Assembly: GCF_004339765.1 (NCBI RefSeq)
Contig: NZ_SMGO01000001.1
Coordinates: forward strand, 868,001 to 932,000
DNA: 64,000 nucleotides
From: Albibacterium bauzanense
GTDB taxonomy: Bacteria > Bacteroidota > Bacteroidia > Sphingobacteriales > Sphingobacteriaceae
Reading direction: 5' to 3'
Below the pieces are notes generated by a model. It worked only from the letters and a program-made list of their open reading frames with translations, ran no database searches and had not been told where the DNA came from. The translations under genes were made by a program, and so were the position numbers. The first letter of the stretch is position 1. Each line of letters starts with the position of its first letter. Below, one piece after another: positions 20,145 through 29,900 of the stretch.

Positions 20145-20576
20145 ATGAAGACAATTGGCTGGAAGGAATTAGTTGATTTCATCGACTTCGGCATCTCAGA
20201 TGTACCAGCAAAAATTGATACTGGAGCTAAGACTTCTGTTTTGCATTGCGACCATATTGAATTAATTAAAAAAGGGAGAAAACAATTTGTTAAGTTTATT
20301 CCTTTAAGTGAAAGTTATTCTTCAGGAAAGGTTTTTATACTCCCCTTTCACAAAGAAAGAAAGATTAAAAATTCGTTCGGACTAGAAGAGAACCGCTATA
20401 TAATTCATACACAGATTAAAATGTTTGGTGAAACTCATGGGATTGAGATATCTTTAAGAGATCGATCTAATATGGAATTTCCAGTGTTATTAGGCAGAAG
20501 CTTTATCCGCAAGAAATTCTTAGTCGATGTAAGCCGCTCAAACCTATCATCCAAGCGCACATCAGTAAAAAAATAA
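20145..20576 (+). CDS. Retropepsin-like protein of the RimB/ATP-dependent zinc protease family
   Basis: This 143-residue protein has an aspartic-protease-like motif, [10 protein letters not shown] near residue 23, and a C-terminal [10 protein letters not shown] block. Both are typical of the family annotated as putative ATP-dependent zinc protease (RimB-like, PF05618 by resemblance). Genes of this family often lie beside rimK-type ligases, as here: rimK begins 31 bp downstream. A role in trimming or handling RimK-made glutamate tails is an inference. It is probably cytoplasmic, since no signal peptide is seen. Confidence 0.82.
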   Translation: MKTIGWKELVDFIDFGISDVPAKIDTGAKTSVLHCDHIELIKKGRKQFVKFIPLSESYSSGKVFILPFHKERKIKNSFGLEENRYIIHTQIKMFGETHGIEISLRDRSNMEFPVLLGRSFIRKKFLVDVSRSNLSSKRTSVKK

Positions 20577-20607
20577 TAAAGGATTAACCTTTAAAACCCC
20601 ACAGCAA

Positions 20608-21537
20608 GTGAAAATTGCAATCCTGTCAACTAATAGAAATCTGTATTCTACCAAAAAGCTCTATGAAGCTGCTTTAAAGCGTGGACATGATTGTGTGGTT
20701 TTAGACCACCGAAAATGCTATGTAGGTATTAAACAAGGTAAGCCAAGTATTCATTATAATGGACAAGATGTGTCGGATATCGATGCTATTATTCCAAGAA
20801 TTGGTGCTTCAGTAACCTTTTACGGTTCTGCTATTGTTCGCCAATTTGAAGTAATGGGTGTAGTATCAGCCAATCCGAGTCAAGGTATTACTCGCTCACG
20901 GGATAAACTTCGGTGTATGCAAATTCTATCAGGCGCCGGAATTGGCCTGCCGGTAACCGGCTTCGCCAAAAACACGCATGATGTTGATGATTTAATCAAG
21001 ATGGTTGGCGGTGCTCCCTTAGTAATTAAATTATTAGAAGGGACACAGGGTATCGGAGTAGTGTTAGCAGAAACCAAAAAAGCGGCAAGCTCTGTAATAG
21101 AAGCTTTCTTTGGTTTGGGCAACAATATCCTGATACAGGAGTTTATTAAAGAGTCGAAAGGAACTGATATTCGCGTACTAGTGGTAGATGGAAAAGTAGT
21201 AGGTGCCATGAAAAGAATTGCCAAAGAAGGTGAATTCCGATCCAACCTACATCGCGGTGGTACAGCCGAATTAATTAAGTTAAGTAAGGCTGAAAGAGAA
21301 ACAGCTTTGAAAGCTTGTAAAGAATTAGGCCTAACAGTTTGTGGTGTAGATATGCTACCTTCAGATCGAGGACCGCTGGTATTAGAGGTAAATTCGTCTC
21401 CCGGATTAGAGGGGATTGAAAAGGCTACCGGAAAAGACATTGCATCCAAGGTTATCGAATTCCTTGAGAAGCAATATGCCACTAAAATGCAGAATTCGCA
21501 TATTTCACGCAAGTCTTCAGCAGGGCATAAATTATAA
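20608..21537 (+). CDS. rimK: RimK-type alpha-L-glutamate ligase
   Basis: This 309-residue ATP-grasp ligase adds glutamate residues to a protein C-terminus, in E. coli to ribosomal protein S6. ATP-grasp features are the pre-ATP-grasp fold (MKIAILSTN), the [13 protein letters not shown] loop, the [15 protein letters not shown] block and the metal site [13 protein letters not shown]. The start is a GTG at 20608, which gives the exact MKIAILS opening of RimK. It lies downstream of the retropepsin-like gene and 37 bp ahead of the helicase gene. The target here is not proven to be S6. Confidence 0.92.
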   Translation: MKIAILSTNRNLYSTKKLYEAALKRGHDCVVLDHRKCYVGIKQGKPSIHYNGQDVSDIDAIIPRIGASVTFYGSAIVRQFEVMGVVSANPSQGITRSRDKLRCMQILSGAGIGLPVTGFAKNTHDVDDLIKMVGGAPLVIKLLEGTQGIGVVLAETKKAASSVIEAFFGLGNNILIQEFIKESKGTDIRVLVVDGKVVGAMKRIAKEGEFRSNLHRGGTAELIKLSKAERETALKACKELGLTVCGVDMLPSDRGPLVLEVNSSPGLEGIEKATGKDIASKVIEFLEKQYATKMQNSHISRKSSAGHKL

Positions 21538-21574
21538 TTTTGTAACTTTAACCTTTAAAAAAAGAGGTACAAAT

Positions 21575-23848
21575 TTGGACTATTTACAAGGATTAAACAC
21601 TTCACAACGAGCTGCAGTAGAGCAAATAAAAGGACCGGTAATGATTGTTGCCGGAGCCGGATCAGGAAAAACACGAGTAATTACCTATCGCGTAGCGCAT
21701 CTTATAAATAATGGGGTTGACCCCTTTAATATCTTGGTGCTAACTTTTACGAACAAGGCTGCAAAAGAAATGCGGGAACGTATTACCAAAGTGGTTGGTG
21801 GCGAGGCAAAGAATATATGGATGGGTACTTTCCACTCGGTATTTGCAAAAATATTAAGAGTTGAAGGGCATCATCTGGGCTACCCAAGCAATTTCACTAT
21901 TTACGATACAGATGATTCTAAAAGCCTGATCCGCACCATCTTAAAGGAAATGCAATTAGATGACAAGTTGTATAATGCCAACTTTGTATATAACAGAATA
22001 TCGTCAGCTAAGAATAACTTGATCTCCGCTGCTGAATATCAAAAGAACGAGCATATTCAAGCAGAGGACCGTTCATCGGGCAGACCTCATTTAGGAACTA
22101 TTTATCAAACTTATTCACAGCGATGCTTCAAAGCCGGAGCAATGGATTTTGATGATCTTCTATTCAACACCAACGTTCTGATGAAAAACCATCCGGATGT
22201 GTTGTATAAGTATCAGAATAAGTTCAAATATCTAATGCTTGATGAGTACCAGGATACAAACTTTTCGCAATATATCATTGTGAAGAAACTGGCTGCCATC
22301 CATGAAAACTTATGCGTTGTTGGTGACGATGCTCAAAGTATTTATGGCTTCAGAGGGGCCAATATTCAGAATATATTAAACTTTGAAAAGGATTACCCGG
22401 ATTTAAATATCTTTAAGCTTGAACAGAACTATCGTTCAACTCAGAATATTGTAAATCTGGCCAATAGCATCATCGCCAAGAATGAACATCAACTGAAAAA
22501 GGACGTCTTTTCTACCAATGAAGTGGGCGATAAGATTAAAATATTCCGTGCATTCAGTGATAATGAAGAGGGAAAGATTGTAGCAGAAAACATTGCTCAA
22601 AAGCGCTCACTTTCAGGATCTCCTTATCAAAGCTTTGCGATTCTCTATAGAACAAATGCGCAATCCAGGGCAATGGAAGAAGCGCTGAGGAAAATCGGAA
22701 TTCCTTATAAAATTTATGGAGGAACCTCCTTCTACCAAAGGAAAGAAATTAAAGATTTAATAGCTTATTTTCGTTTAACGTTTAATCCGAACGATGAAGA
22801 AGCATTAAAGCGTGTAATAAACTATCCGCGCCGTGGTATCGGAAATACTTCCATTGAGCGTATCATGATATCCGCTAACGAGCATAATATTTCTTTATGG
22901 GACGTTATTAGTAATGCAGAGAATTATCTTGATTCAAGAACTGCAGTAACGGTTGCTCCTTTTAGCCTTTTAATTAAGAGCTTCCAGGCAGCGGCTGCTA
23001 CCAATACAGCTTTTGACAGTGCCATGCACATCGCTCAACATTCAGGCTTATTAAAAGACCTTTATGAGGATAAATCGATTGAAGGCTTAAGCAGATATGA
23101 AAACATACAAGAGTTGCTCAACGGAATTAAAGAATTCAGCGATCGCGAAGACATAGAAGAGAAAGGCTTGGATGTTTTTATGCAGGATATAGCTTTACTT
23201 ACAAATGAAGATAACGACAAGGACCCGAATGCAGATACGGTTTCATTGATGACCATACATGCATCTAAAGGCCTGGAGTTTCCTTTTGTTCACATTGTAG
23301 GTTTGGAAGAAAACTTATTTCCTTCTCAACGATCCTTAAATTCGCGAGACGATTTAGAAGAAGAACGTCGTTTATTTTACGTAGCTTTAACCCGCGCTGA
23401 AAAAAACATCTATATTTCTTATGCTACCTCACGGTATCAATGGGGTAATTTAAATAACTGTGAACCCAGTCGTTTTATAGATGAGCTAGACCCTCAATAC
23501 CTGGATCTGGATTTCAGGCCAAAATCAAACAGTTCTGATTCTTCTTCCTTTGAAAATGAAAGAAGTTCTTGGCAGCCTCTAGATACTTTTTCTAAGCCGA
23601 AACCACAAACAAGTAGGCCAAAAACCACTTCCATTTTACCTAAAGCTCACGTCCCTTCTTCTGGTTTTACACCTTCAGATACTAAAAACTTACAGGTAGG
23701 AATGGAAGTTGAGCACGAGCGGTTTGGTTATGGAAAGGTAGTAAATATGGAAGGAAAGAGCCCTGATTTAAAGGCAACTATTTTCTTTAAAGAATTAGGA
23801 CAGAAGCAATTGTTGCTTAAATTTGCAAAACTTAGAATTATAGAATAA
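21575..23848 (+). CDS. pcrA: PcrA/UvrD-type superfamily 1 DNA helicase
   Basis: This is a 3'-5' DNA helicase of 757 residues, used in repair and clearing of replication obstacles. Motif I is AGAGSGKT, motif II is DEYQDTN, motif III GDDAQSIYGFRGA, motif V TIHASKGLEF and motif VI VALTRAEKN. A Ser/Pro-rich linker leads to a C-terminal Tudor-like end (VGMEVEHERFGYGKV), as in PcrA. I chose TTG 21575, which gives MDYLQGLN as in homologues and has AAAGAGG about 8 bp upstream. The frame is open further up, to 21416 inside rimK, but that stretch does not look like helicase sequence. Confidence 0.93.
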   Translation: MDYLQGLNTSQRAAVEQIKGPVMIVAGAGSGKTRVITYRVAHLINNGVDPFNILVLTFTNKAAKEMRERITKVVGGEAKNIWMGTFHSVFAKILRVEGHHLGYPSNFTIYDTDDSKSLIRTILKEMQLDDKLYNANFVYNRISSAKNNLISAAEYQKNEHIQAEDRSSGRPHLGTIYQTYSQRCFKAGAMDFDDLLFNTNVLMKNHPDVLYKYQNKFKYLMLDEYQDTNFSQYIIVKKLAAIHENLCVVGDDAQSIYGFRGANIQNILNFEKDYPDLNIFKLEQNYRSTQNIVNLANSIIAKNEHQLKKDVFSTNEVGDKIKIFRAFSDNEEGKIVAENIAQKRSLSGSPYQSFAILYRTNAQSRAMEEALRKIGIPYKIYGGTSFYQRKEIKDLIAYFRLTFNPNDEEALKRVINYPRRGIGNTSIERIMISANEHNISLWDVISNAENYLDSRTAVTVAPFSLLIKSFQAAAATNTAFDSAMHIAQHSGLLKDLYEDKSIEGLSRYENIQELLNGIKEFSDREDIEEKGLDVFMQDIALLTNEDNDKDPNADTVSLMTIHASKGLEFPFVHIVGLEENLFPSQRSLNSRDDLEEERRLFYVALTRAEKNIYISYATSRYQWGNLNNCEPSRFIDELDPQYLDLDFRPKSNSSDSSSFENERSSWQPLDTFSKPKPQTSRPKTTSILPKAHVPSSGFTPSDTKNLQVGMEVEHERFGYGKVVNMEGKSPDLKATIFFKELGQKQLLLKFAKLRIIE

Positions 23849-23859
23849 ATTCATCTTAT

Positions 23860-24540
23860 ATGGAATTTGATTATAACAGCACACGAAGCCATCTTATTTT
23901 AGCAGAATACGGTCGGAATGTGCAAAACATGGTAGATTATATATGCACGCTACCAACTCGTGAGGAACGTAATAAATATGCTCAAGTGGTAATTGATTTA
24001 ATGGGATTTTTAAATCCCCATTTAAGAGATGTTGCTGATTTTAAGCATAAATTATGGGACCATCTATTCATCATTTCTGGCTTTAAAATAGATGTTGATT
24101 GTCCTTATCCAAGACCCGTAGAAGGATCTATTCGTTCCAAACCAGAAATATTAGCTTATCCACAGAACCGCATTAAGTTTAAACATTACGGTAAAACCGT
24201 AGAAAAAATGATTAATGCAGCCAAGGCTATAGAAGATCCGCAACGGAAAGAACATATGATTCTATCTATAGCAAATTTCATGAAAATGGCTTATGTTACC
24301 TGGAATAAAGATTCGGTTATTGATGAGACTATCATCAACGATTTAAAAGAACTTTCTAATGGTGAACTGCAGGTTAGTGATGATCTTAGTTTAGCAAAGG
24401 TTGAATTTAAAACTCCGCCTCCGGGAAGTCGTACACGTACAGCCCAAAACACAAAAGGGAGAAGCAATGGTTCCAACAATAAAAATCAAGGCCAAAGCAA
24501 CGGGTACAATAAAAAGAGAAACACAGGGAAACGATACTAA
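23860..24540 (+). CDS. DUF4290 family protein
   Basis: This 226-residue protein has a conserved N-terminal part (EYGRNVQNMVDYICTLP, then FLNPHLRDVADFKHKLWDHL) that matches the DUF4290 family of Bacteroidota. The last 40 residues are a low-complexity Asn/Gly/Lys/Arg tail, which could bind nucleic acid. There is no signal peptide. It lies 11 bp after the helicase gene and 61 bp before murA, and this DUF4290-murA order is common in the phylum. The function is unknown. Confidence 0.85.
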   Translation: MEFDYNSTRSHLILAEYGRNVQNMVDYICTLPTREERNKYAQVVIDLMGFLNPHLRDVADFKHKLWDHLFIISGFKIDVDCPYPRPVEGSIRSKPEILAYPQNRIKFKHYGKTVEKMINAAKAIEDPQRKEHMILSIANFMKMAYVTWNKDSVIDETIINDLKELSNGELQVSDDLSLAKVEFKTPPPGSRTRTAQNTKGRSNGSNNKNQGQSNGYNKKRNTGKRY

Positions 24541-24601
24541 TATAATTCTAATACATAACCATTTCTTTCTACAAGATTGAATCGGCTAATTTTTTAAATC
24601 A

Positions 24602-25927
24602 ATGATCAAAAATTCTTTTGAAATTATCGGCGGGAAACCTCTTAAAGGTGAGATAATACCTCAAGGTGCCAAAAACGAAGCCTTACAAGTTATATCAGCC
24701 GTTTTATTAACGAAAGAAAAAGTTACCATCAGCAATATTCCGGATATAAAAGATGTTAACAAACTAATAGAGCTTTTAATAGCATTGGGGGTTGAAGTAA
24801 ATAGAATTAACGACGACACTTATACCTTTGAAGCTGCAAACATAGATATCGAATACTTCAAAACTGAAGAATTCAGAACAAAAGGTGGTGGACTACGGGG
24901 CTCTATTATGATTATAGGTCCATTATTGGCTCGTTTTGGCAAGGCAGCCATTCCTAAACCTGGTGGTGATAAAATTGGTCGTCGTCGACTAGATACTCAT
25001 TTTATCGGTCTTGAAAAACTAGGTGCTAAATTCGTTTACAACCCAGAAACACACTTCTTTAATATTGATGCTACTCATTTAACAGGAACTTATATTCTTC
25101 TTGATGAGGCTTCTGTAACCGGAACTGCCAACATTGTTATGGCAGCAAGCCTAGCTCATGGAACAACAACGCTTTATAATGCAGCGTGTGAACCCTATTT
25201 ACAACAGCTATGTAAAATGCTGAATCGCATGGGCGCAAACATAACCGGTGTCGGTTCTAACTTACTTACTATCCATGGAGTTGAATCTTTGGGAGGTACA
25301 GAACATAGAATGCTGCCCGATATGATCGAAATTGGCTCATTTATCGGATTGGCAGCAATGACTGGTTCTGAGATTACTATCAAAGATGTTCATTTCAATG
25401 AATTAGGAATTATTCCTTCCGTTTTCTCACGTTTAGGAATCAAATTTGAACTTCGAGGTGATGATATATATATCCCTAGCCAATCAAACTATGAAATTGA
25501 AACATTCATAGATGGCTCTATACTTACTGTGAGCGATGCTCCATGGCCGGGTTTTACGCCCGATCTGTTAAGTATCATCCTGGTAACTGCCATTCAGGCG
25601 AAAGGGAATGTGCTAATCCATCAAAAGATGTTCGAGAGCCGCTTATTCTTTGTAGATAAACTGATTGATATGGGCGCTCAAATAATCTTATGCGATCCCC
25701 ACCGGGCAACTGTGATCGGTTTAAATAACGAAGTTAAACTGCGTGGAATTGAAATGTCATCACCTGATATCCGTGCAGGTGTATCCTTACTAATCGCTGC
25801 TCTTTCAGCTCAGGGAAAATCTACTATCCATAATATTGACCAAATCGAAAGAGGATATCAACATATTGAAGAACGTTTAAAAGCTTTAGGAGCTGATATT
25901 AAGCGTGTTAATACGAATGTAGGGTAA
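24602..25927 (+). CDS. murA: UDP-N-acetylglucosamine 1-carboxyvinyltransferase MurA, Asp-type
   Basis: MurA transfers enolpyruvate from PEP to UDP-GlcNAc, the first committed step of peptidoglycan synthesis, in the cytoplasm. The protein is 441 residues, slightly longer than the E. coli enzyme (419). The N-terminal Lys lies in QGAKNEALQ. The catalytic loop reads PKPGGDKIGRRRLDTH, with Asp123 where E. coli has Cys115. In other bacteria this Cys-to-Asp form is active and insensitive to fosfomycin. The arrangement with the DUF4290 gene suggests a helicase-DUF4290-murA operon. Confidence 0.96.
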   Translation: MIKNSFEIIGGKPLKGEIIPQGAKNEALQVISAVLLTKEKVTISNIPDIKDVNKLIELLIALGVEVNRINDDTYTFEAANIDIEYFKTEEFRTKGGGLRGSIMIIGPLLARFGKAAIPKPGGDKIGRRRLDTHFIGLEKLGAKFVYNPETHFFNIDATHLTGTYILLDEASVTGTANIVMAASLAHGTTTLYNAACEPYLQQLCKMLNRMGANITGVGSNLLTIHGVESLGGTEHRMLPDMIEIGSFIGLAAMTGSEITIKDVHFNELGIIPSVFSRLGIKFELRGDDIYIPSQSNYEIETFIDGSILTVSDAPWPGFTPDLLSIILVTAIQAKGNVLIHQKMFESRLFFVDKLIDMGAQIILCDPHRATVIGLNNEVKLRGIEMSSPDIRAGVSLLIAALSAQGKSTIHNIDQIERGYQHIEERLKALGADIKRVNTNVG

Positions 25928-26016
25928 ATAGCAATAATGTTACCCTATTAGCATATCGAAGTAGAATATAATTTGTTTTCTTTGGAGTTAATTACTCACT
26001 TATAAAAATTACGACA

Positions 26017-26661
26017 ATGAAAATGAAAACTGCTTTGGCCCTACTTGGTGTTACGACAATCCTTTTGGCCTCCTGCGTTAGTAATCCTGAAGGAGAACGA
26101 GCTGCAACTACCGATGCAATTGAAACAAATGCTGTTGCTGATGGAACAACCCTAGCTATTGACACAAGCGCATCCCAAGTAGTATGGCATGCAAACAAAG
26201 TATCTAAAGAACATTTTGGTGAAATTAGTCTTACTTCAGGTAATATTAATGTCTCTAGTGAAGGTAAAATAACTGGAGGAAATTTTACAATCGATATGAA
26301 TAGCATCGATGTTCAAGATTCTGAAGGAGAAAGCAGAGATAAATTAACCGGACACCTAAAAAACGAAGATTTCTTTGATGTACCAAAATACCCAACAGCT
26401 ACTTTTGAAATAACGTCAGTTACTGAAGGTGCAACAGCTAGTGATCTTGTAATTGCAGGAAATCTAAATATGCATGGAGTTACCAAGAACATCACTTTTA
26501 ATGCGAAAGTAACTGAATCTACACCAGCATCTGTTGTTGCTGATGCAGATTTCAATGTTGCCCGCGAAGATTGGGGAATTACCTATACAGGAAAAGCTGA
26601 TGATTTAATCAGTAAAGAATTTAATCTTAAGATTAAAATAGTAGCTAAAAACCAAGCATAG
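26017..26661 (+). CDS. YceI family lipoprotein
   Basis: This 214-residue protein has a lipoprotein signal (LLASC, Cys20), then a Thr/Ala-rich linker and a YceI domain from about residue 45 to the end. YceI proteins are lipocalin-like and bind isoprenoid chains. Typical strands are visible: SQVVWHANKV, GGNFTIDMNSI, YPTATFEI, and MHGVTKNITF. It should be anchored at the inner or outer membrane. It has its own promoter region and ends in a very strong shared terminator. Confidence 0.9.
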   Translation: MKMKTALALLGVTTILLASCVSNPEGERAATTDAIETNAVADGTTLAIDTSASQVVWHANKVSKEHFGEISLTSGNINVSSEGKITGGNFTIDMNSIDVQDSEGESRDKLTGHLKNEDFFDVPKYPTATFEITSVTEGATASDLVIAGNLNMHGVTKNITFNAKVTESTPASVVADADFNVAREDWGITYTGKADDLISKEFNLKIKIVAKNQA

Positions 26662-26700
26662 AATAATTGCTGAGCCAAGCATAATAATTATATTAATACT

Positions 26701-26748
26701 TATAAAGAGAAAGCCCTTCATTCATGAATGAAGGGCTTTCTCTTTATA
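26701..26748. terminator. 48-bp perfect palindromic bidirectional terminator
   Basis: Two 24-bp arms (26701-26724 and 26725-26748) are exact complements with no loop sequence between them. It ends in CTTTATA on both strands and separates the convergent yceI-type and cystathionine beta-synthase-like genes. Confidence 0.9.
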
Positions 26749-26769
26749 GATACTTAACCTATTGCAGAT

Positions 26770-27747
26770 CTAGTCTAAGTATCCCATTTCTTTCAACCAG
26801 TCTTCATTAAACATCTTGCCCATGTACCTGGAACCATGATCATGAAAAACAATCACCACAACATCATCTTCTTTTAATTGATCCTTCAATTGAAGCACTC
26901 CGGCCACCGCAGCACCAGCTGAATTTCCAACAAAAATTCCTTCCTGAAGCGCAATTTCACGAGTCATTAAGGCAGCGTCCTTATCCGTTACTTTTTCAAA
27001 GTAATCAATGATATCAAAGTCAACATTGCCAGGCAGAAAATCTTCACCAATACCTTCTGTTACATAAGGATAGATTTCATCTTTATCAAAAATGCCTGTT
27101 TCCTTGTATTTTTTAAATACCGACCCATAAGAATCAATACCCCATACTTTAATATTAGGATTCTTTTCTTTCAGAAATTTTCCTGCCCCACATATTGTTC
27201 CTCCCGTCCCTACTCCTACTACTAAATGTGTAACCTTTCCTTCTGTTTGTTCCCAAATCTCTGGTCCGGTTTGTTCATAATGAGCCTGAGTATTCGATAA
27301 ATTATCATACTGATTTGGCTTCCATGAATTAGGAGTTTCGCGTACTAAACGGCTTGAAACCGAATAATATGAACGAGGATCTTCAGGTTCAACATTCGTC
27401 GGACAAACAATTACTTCTGCTCCAAAAGCACGTAATGCATCAAATTTCTCCTTTGACTGCTTATCGGTAGTTGTAAAAATACATTTATAGCCTTTTATAA
27501 CCGCAGCCATAGCAAGGCCCATTCCTGTATTTCCAGAGGTTCCTTCAATAATAGTTCCTCCTGGTTTAAGAAGTCCGGCTTTTTCTGCATCTTCAATCAT
27601 CTTAACCGCCATTCGATCTTTAATTGAATTTCCCGGATTGGTTGATTCAATCTTGGCTAAAATAGTAGCAGGTATCTCTTTCGTTATCTTGTTTAATTTA
27701 ACTAGTGGCGTGTTACCAATCGTCTCTAATATATTATTATACCACAT
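26770..27747 (-). CDS. PLP-dependent cystathionine beta-synthase-like enzyme
   Basis: This 325-residue fold-type II PLP enzyme has its PLP lysine K43 in NPGNSIKDRMA, the phosphate loop in EGTSGNTG and the GTGGT block near residue 190. The segment TEGIGEDFLPGNVDFDIID matches cystathionine beta-synthases better than bacterial cysteine synthases. There is no C-terminal CBS pair and no heme-binding N-terminus. It probably makes cystathionine from serine and homocysteine, or acts as a cysteine synthase. Only 6 bp separate it from the AMP nucleosidase gene, so the two form an operon. Confidence 0.85.
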   Translation of the reverse strand: MWYNNILETIGNTPLVKLNKITKEIPATILAKIESTNPGNSIKDRMAVKMIEDAEKAGLLKPGGTIIEGTSGNTGMGLAMAAVIKGYKCIFTTTDKQSKEKFDALRAFGAEVIVCPTNVEPEDPRSYYSVSSRLVRETPNSWKPNQYDNLSNTQAHYEQTGPEIWEQTEGKVTHLVVGVGTGGTICGAGKFLKEKNPNIKVWGIDSYGSVFKKYKETGIFDKDEIYPYVTEGIGEDFLPGNVDFDIIDYFEKVTDKDAALMTREIALQEGIFVGNSAGAAVAGVLQLKDQLKEDDVVVIVFHDHGSRYMGKMFNEDWLKEMGYLD

Positions 27748-27753
27748 TTATTA

Positions 27754-28575
27754 TCAAAATTTAAGATGTTTGACAGTTAGTTTGTTGTGAATTAATTGTT
27801 GAAGTGAATCGATCCCTATTTTCAGGTGCATTTCGACAAAGTTAGCAGTTACGTGCGAATCACTTTTGTCTGTTTTTACACCTTCAGGTTCCATAGGCTG
27901 ATCAGATATCAATAATAAAGCTCCGGTAGGAATCTTATTGGCAAAACCCACAGAAAAGATAGTTGCAGTTTCCATATCTACTACCATTACCCGGGCATCT
28001 TTTAAATATTTCTTAAATTGTTTATCGTGTTCCCATACCCTTCTATTAGTCGTATAAACTGTTCCGGTCCAATAATCCATCTCATTATCACGTATAGAAG
28101 TTGATATCGCCTTTTGCAAAGCAAAAGCAGGTAATGAAGGAACCTCCGGAGGGAAATAATCATTGGAAGTACCCTCCCCACGAATAGCAGCAATTGGAAG
28201 CACCAAATCGCCTATTTTATTCTTCTTTTTAATACCTCCTGCCTTACCTAGAAATAGAACAGCACTTGGTTTAATGGCCGATAACAGATCCATAATGGTT
28301 GCTGCTACCGAACTTCCCATTCCGAAATTTATGATAGTTATTCCATCGGCAGTAACGCTTTGCATGGGCTTATCCAATCCAAGTATAGGCGCATTATCAT
28401 GCCATTTGGAAAACATTTGCAGATAATTTGAAAAGTTTGTCAACAGTATATACTTTCCAAATTCATCCAAAGGTCTGCCAGTATACCGGGGAAGCCAGTT
28501 TAAAACAATCTCTTCCTTGGTCTTTAATCCTATCTTAATCGGACTACTATTTTCTTCCTTTTCTTTTTCCTTCAT
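27754..28575 (-). CDS. amn: AMP nucleosidase
   Basis: This 273-residue protein belongs to the short, single-domain AMP nucleosidase group of the nucleoside phosphorylase superfamily found in Bacteroidota. It hydrolyses AMP to adenine and ribose 5-phosphate. Conserved blocks are NFGMGSSVAATIMDLL, FLGKAGGIKKK and the base-binding VVDMETATIFS. It is shorter than E. coli Amn (484), which has an extra N-terminal domain. It lies upstream of the trans-sulfuration gene, with which it may be cotranscribed. Confidence 0.9.
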   Translation of the reverse strand: MKEKEKEENSSPIKIGLKTKEEIVLNWLPRYTGRPLDEFGKYILLTNFSNYLQMFSKWHDNAPILGLDKPMQSVTADGITIINFGMGSSVAATIMDLLSAIKPSAVLFLGKAGGIKKKNKIGDLVLPIAAIRGEGTSNDYFPPEVPSLPAFALQKAISTSIRDNEMDYWTGTVYTTNRRVWEHDKQFKKYLKDARVMVVDMETATIFSVGFANKIPTGALLLISDQPMEPEGVKTDKSDSHVTANFVEMHLKIGIDSLQQLIHNKLTVKHLKF

Positions 28576-28614
28576 AATTTAAAGGCTAACAACCATTTGA
28601 ATAAATATAAAAAA

Positions 28615-28637
28615 AATCCCCGCAATAAGCGAGGATT
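28615..28637 (-). terminator. clpX terminator
   Basis: 9-bp stem (AATCCCCGC with its near-complement GCGAGGATT, one mismatch) around a 5-nt loop, followed on the minus strand by a run of Ts. Confidence 0.85.
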
Positions 28638-28643
28638 CCTTTA

Positions 28644-28665
28644 TGCTTAAGAATATTCTTAAGCA
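28644..28665. repeat. 22-bp palindrome over the clpX stop
   Basis: TGCTTAAGAAT and its complement form a perfect palindrome that overlaps the clpX stop codon, just before the terminator at 28615-28637. It makes a tandem hairpin at the mRNA end. Confidence 0.7.
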
Positions 28666-29900
28666 GCTTTTAATTTATCTATATCAGATTTCATTAGTTT
28701 ATCTTGTGCATATTCCAATGTTACCTGCAACTCCATCATCGTTTTATGTTTCTTTGATGGCATTTCATACATCGCATCTAACATAATAGCTTCACAAATA
28801 GCACGTAAACCTCTTGCACCTAAGTTGAATTCCATTGCTTTATCAACAATGTAATCAAAAACCTCTTTGTCAAATTCAAGCTTCACATTTTCATATTCAA
28901 ATATCTTCTGATATTGTTTAATCAATGCATTCTTTGGATCTGTCAGGATATTTAATAATGTATCTCTATCCAATGGATTCAAATGAGTTATCACCGGAAG
29001 CCTTCCGATCAGTTCAGGAATTAACCCAAATGATTTAAGATCAAGCGGAGTCAGATATTTATGTAAATTATCCTCGTCAATCATCCCTCCATTGGTTTGC
29101 ATTTTATAACCAACAGTTTGCGTACGCAATCTTTTAGCGATTCGTTTCTCAATACCATCAAATGCTCCACCACAGATAAATAAGATATTCGATGTGTTTA
29201 CAGGAATCATTTTCTGATCCGGATGCTTACGTCCTCCTTGAGGTGGAACGTTCACAATAGTTCCTTCCAAGATCTTAAGCAAAGCTTGTTGAACACCTTC
29301 ACCTGAAACATCCCTGGTAATGGAAGGATTATCACTCTTACGGGCTATTTTGTCAATCTCATCGATGTATACAATGCCCTGCTCTGCAGCAGTTACATCA
29401 TAATCTGCAGACTGTAAAACCCGCGTTAAAATGCTTTCAACATCCTCACCCACATAACCGGCTTCTGTTAATACAGTTGCATCAACAATGCTGAAAGGAA
29501 CATTTAAAATCTTCGCAATCGTTTTAGCCAATAACGTTTTTCCTGTCCCGGTCTTACCCACCATAATGATGTTTGACTTTTCAATCTCAACACCGTCTTC
29601 ATCAACCTTTTGGCTCAAACGTTTGTAATGGTTATATACAGCTACAGACAATACCTTTTTAGCTTCATTTTGTCCGATGACATATTGATCCAAATGATCT
29701 TTAATTTCAATCGGCTTTAAAAGCTTTAAAGCAGTTTGTACACTTTTACTTTTGCGCAGATCTAACTCTTCGTTTAAAATCTCTTTAGCTTGTGATACGC
29801 ACTGATCACATATATGTGCATTATCACCTGCTATTAGCATCAATGTATCCTTTTTTGGCCTTCCGCAAAAGGAACAAGTTATCTCCTTACTTTTTGTCAT
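28659..29900 (-). CDS. clpX: ClpX ATPase, unfoldase of ClpXP
   Basis: This 413-residue AAA+ unfoldase feeds substrates to ClpP. The N-terminal zinc domain has CSFCGRP and CDQCV cysteine pairs, followed by Walker [12 protein letters not shown], Walker [11 protein letters not shown], the pore loop and the ELIGRLPVI region. I chose ATG 29900 (MTKSKEITC), since the upstream ATG 29918 adds only a Lys-rich extension. Even so, clpX overlaps clpP by 14 nt, which implies translational coupling. Confidence 0.96.
   Translation of the reverse strand: MTKSKEITCSFCGRPKKDTLMLIAGDNAHICDQCVSQAKEILNEELDLRKSKSVQTALKLLKPIEIKDHLDQYVIGQNEAKKVLSVAVYNHYKRLSQKVDEDGVEIEKSNIIMVGKTGTGKTLLAKTIAKILNVPFSIVDATVLTEAGYVGEDVESILTRVLQSADYDVTAAEQGIVYIDEIDKIARKSDNPSITRDVSGEGVQQALLKILEGTIVNVPPQGGRKHPDQKMIPVNTSNILFICGGAFDGIEKRIAKRLRTQTVGYKMQTNGGMIDEDNLHKYLTPLDLKSFGLIPELIGRLPVITHLNPLDRDTLLNILTDPKNALIKQYQKIFEYENVKLEFDKEVFDYIVDKAMEFNLGARGLRAICEAIMLDAMYEMPSKKHKTMMELQVTLEYAQDKLMKSDIDKLKAA

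Noticed and set aside
20880-21512. 210-residue minus-strand open frame opposite rimK
   Set aside because: It is antisense to the ATP-grasp domain, and Ser/Pro-rich shadow composition is typical of such overlaps.
21416-21574. N-terminal extension of the helicase inside rimK
   Set aside because: The frame is open but lies within rimK, has no helicase-like sequence, and TTG 21575 gives the conserved start MDYLQGLN.
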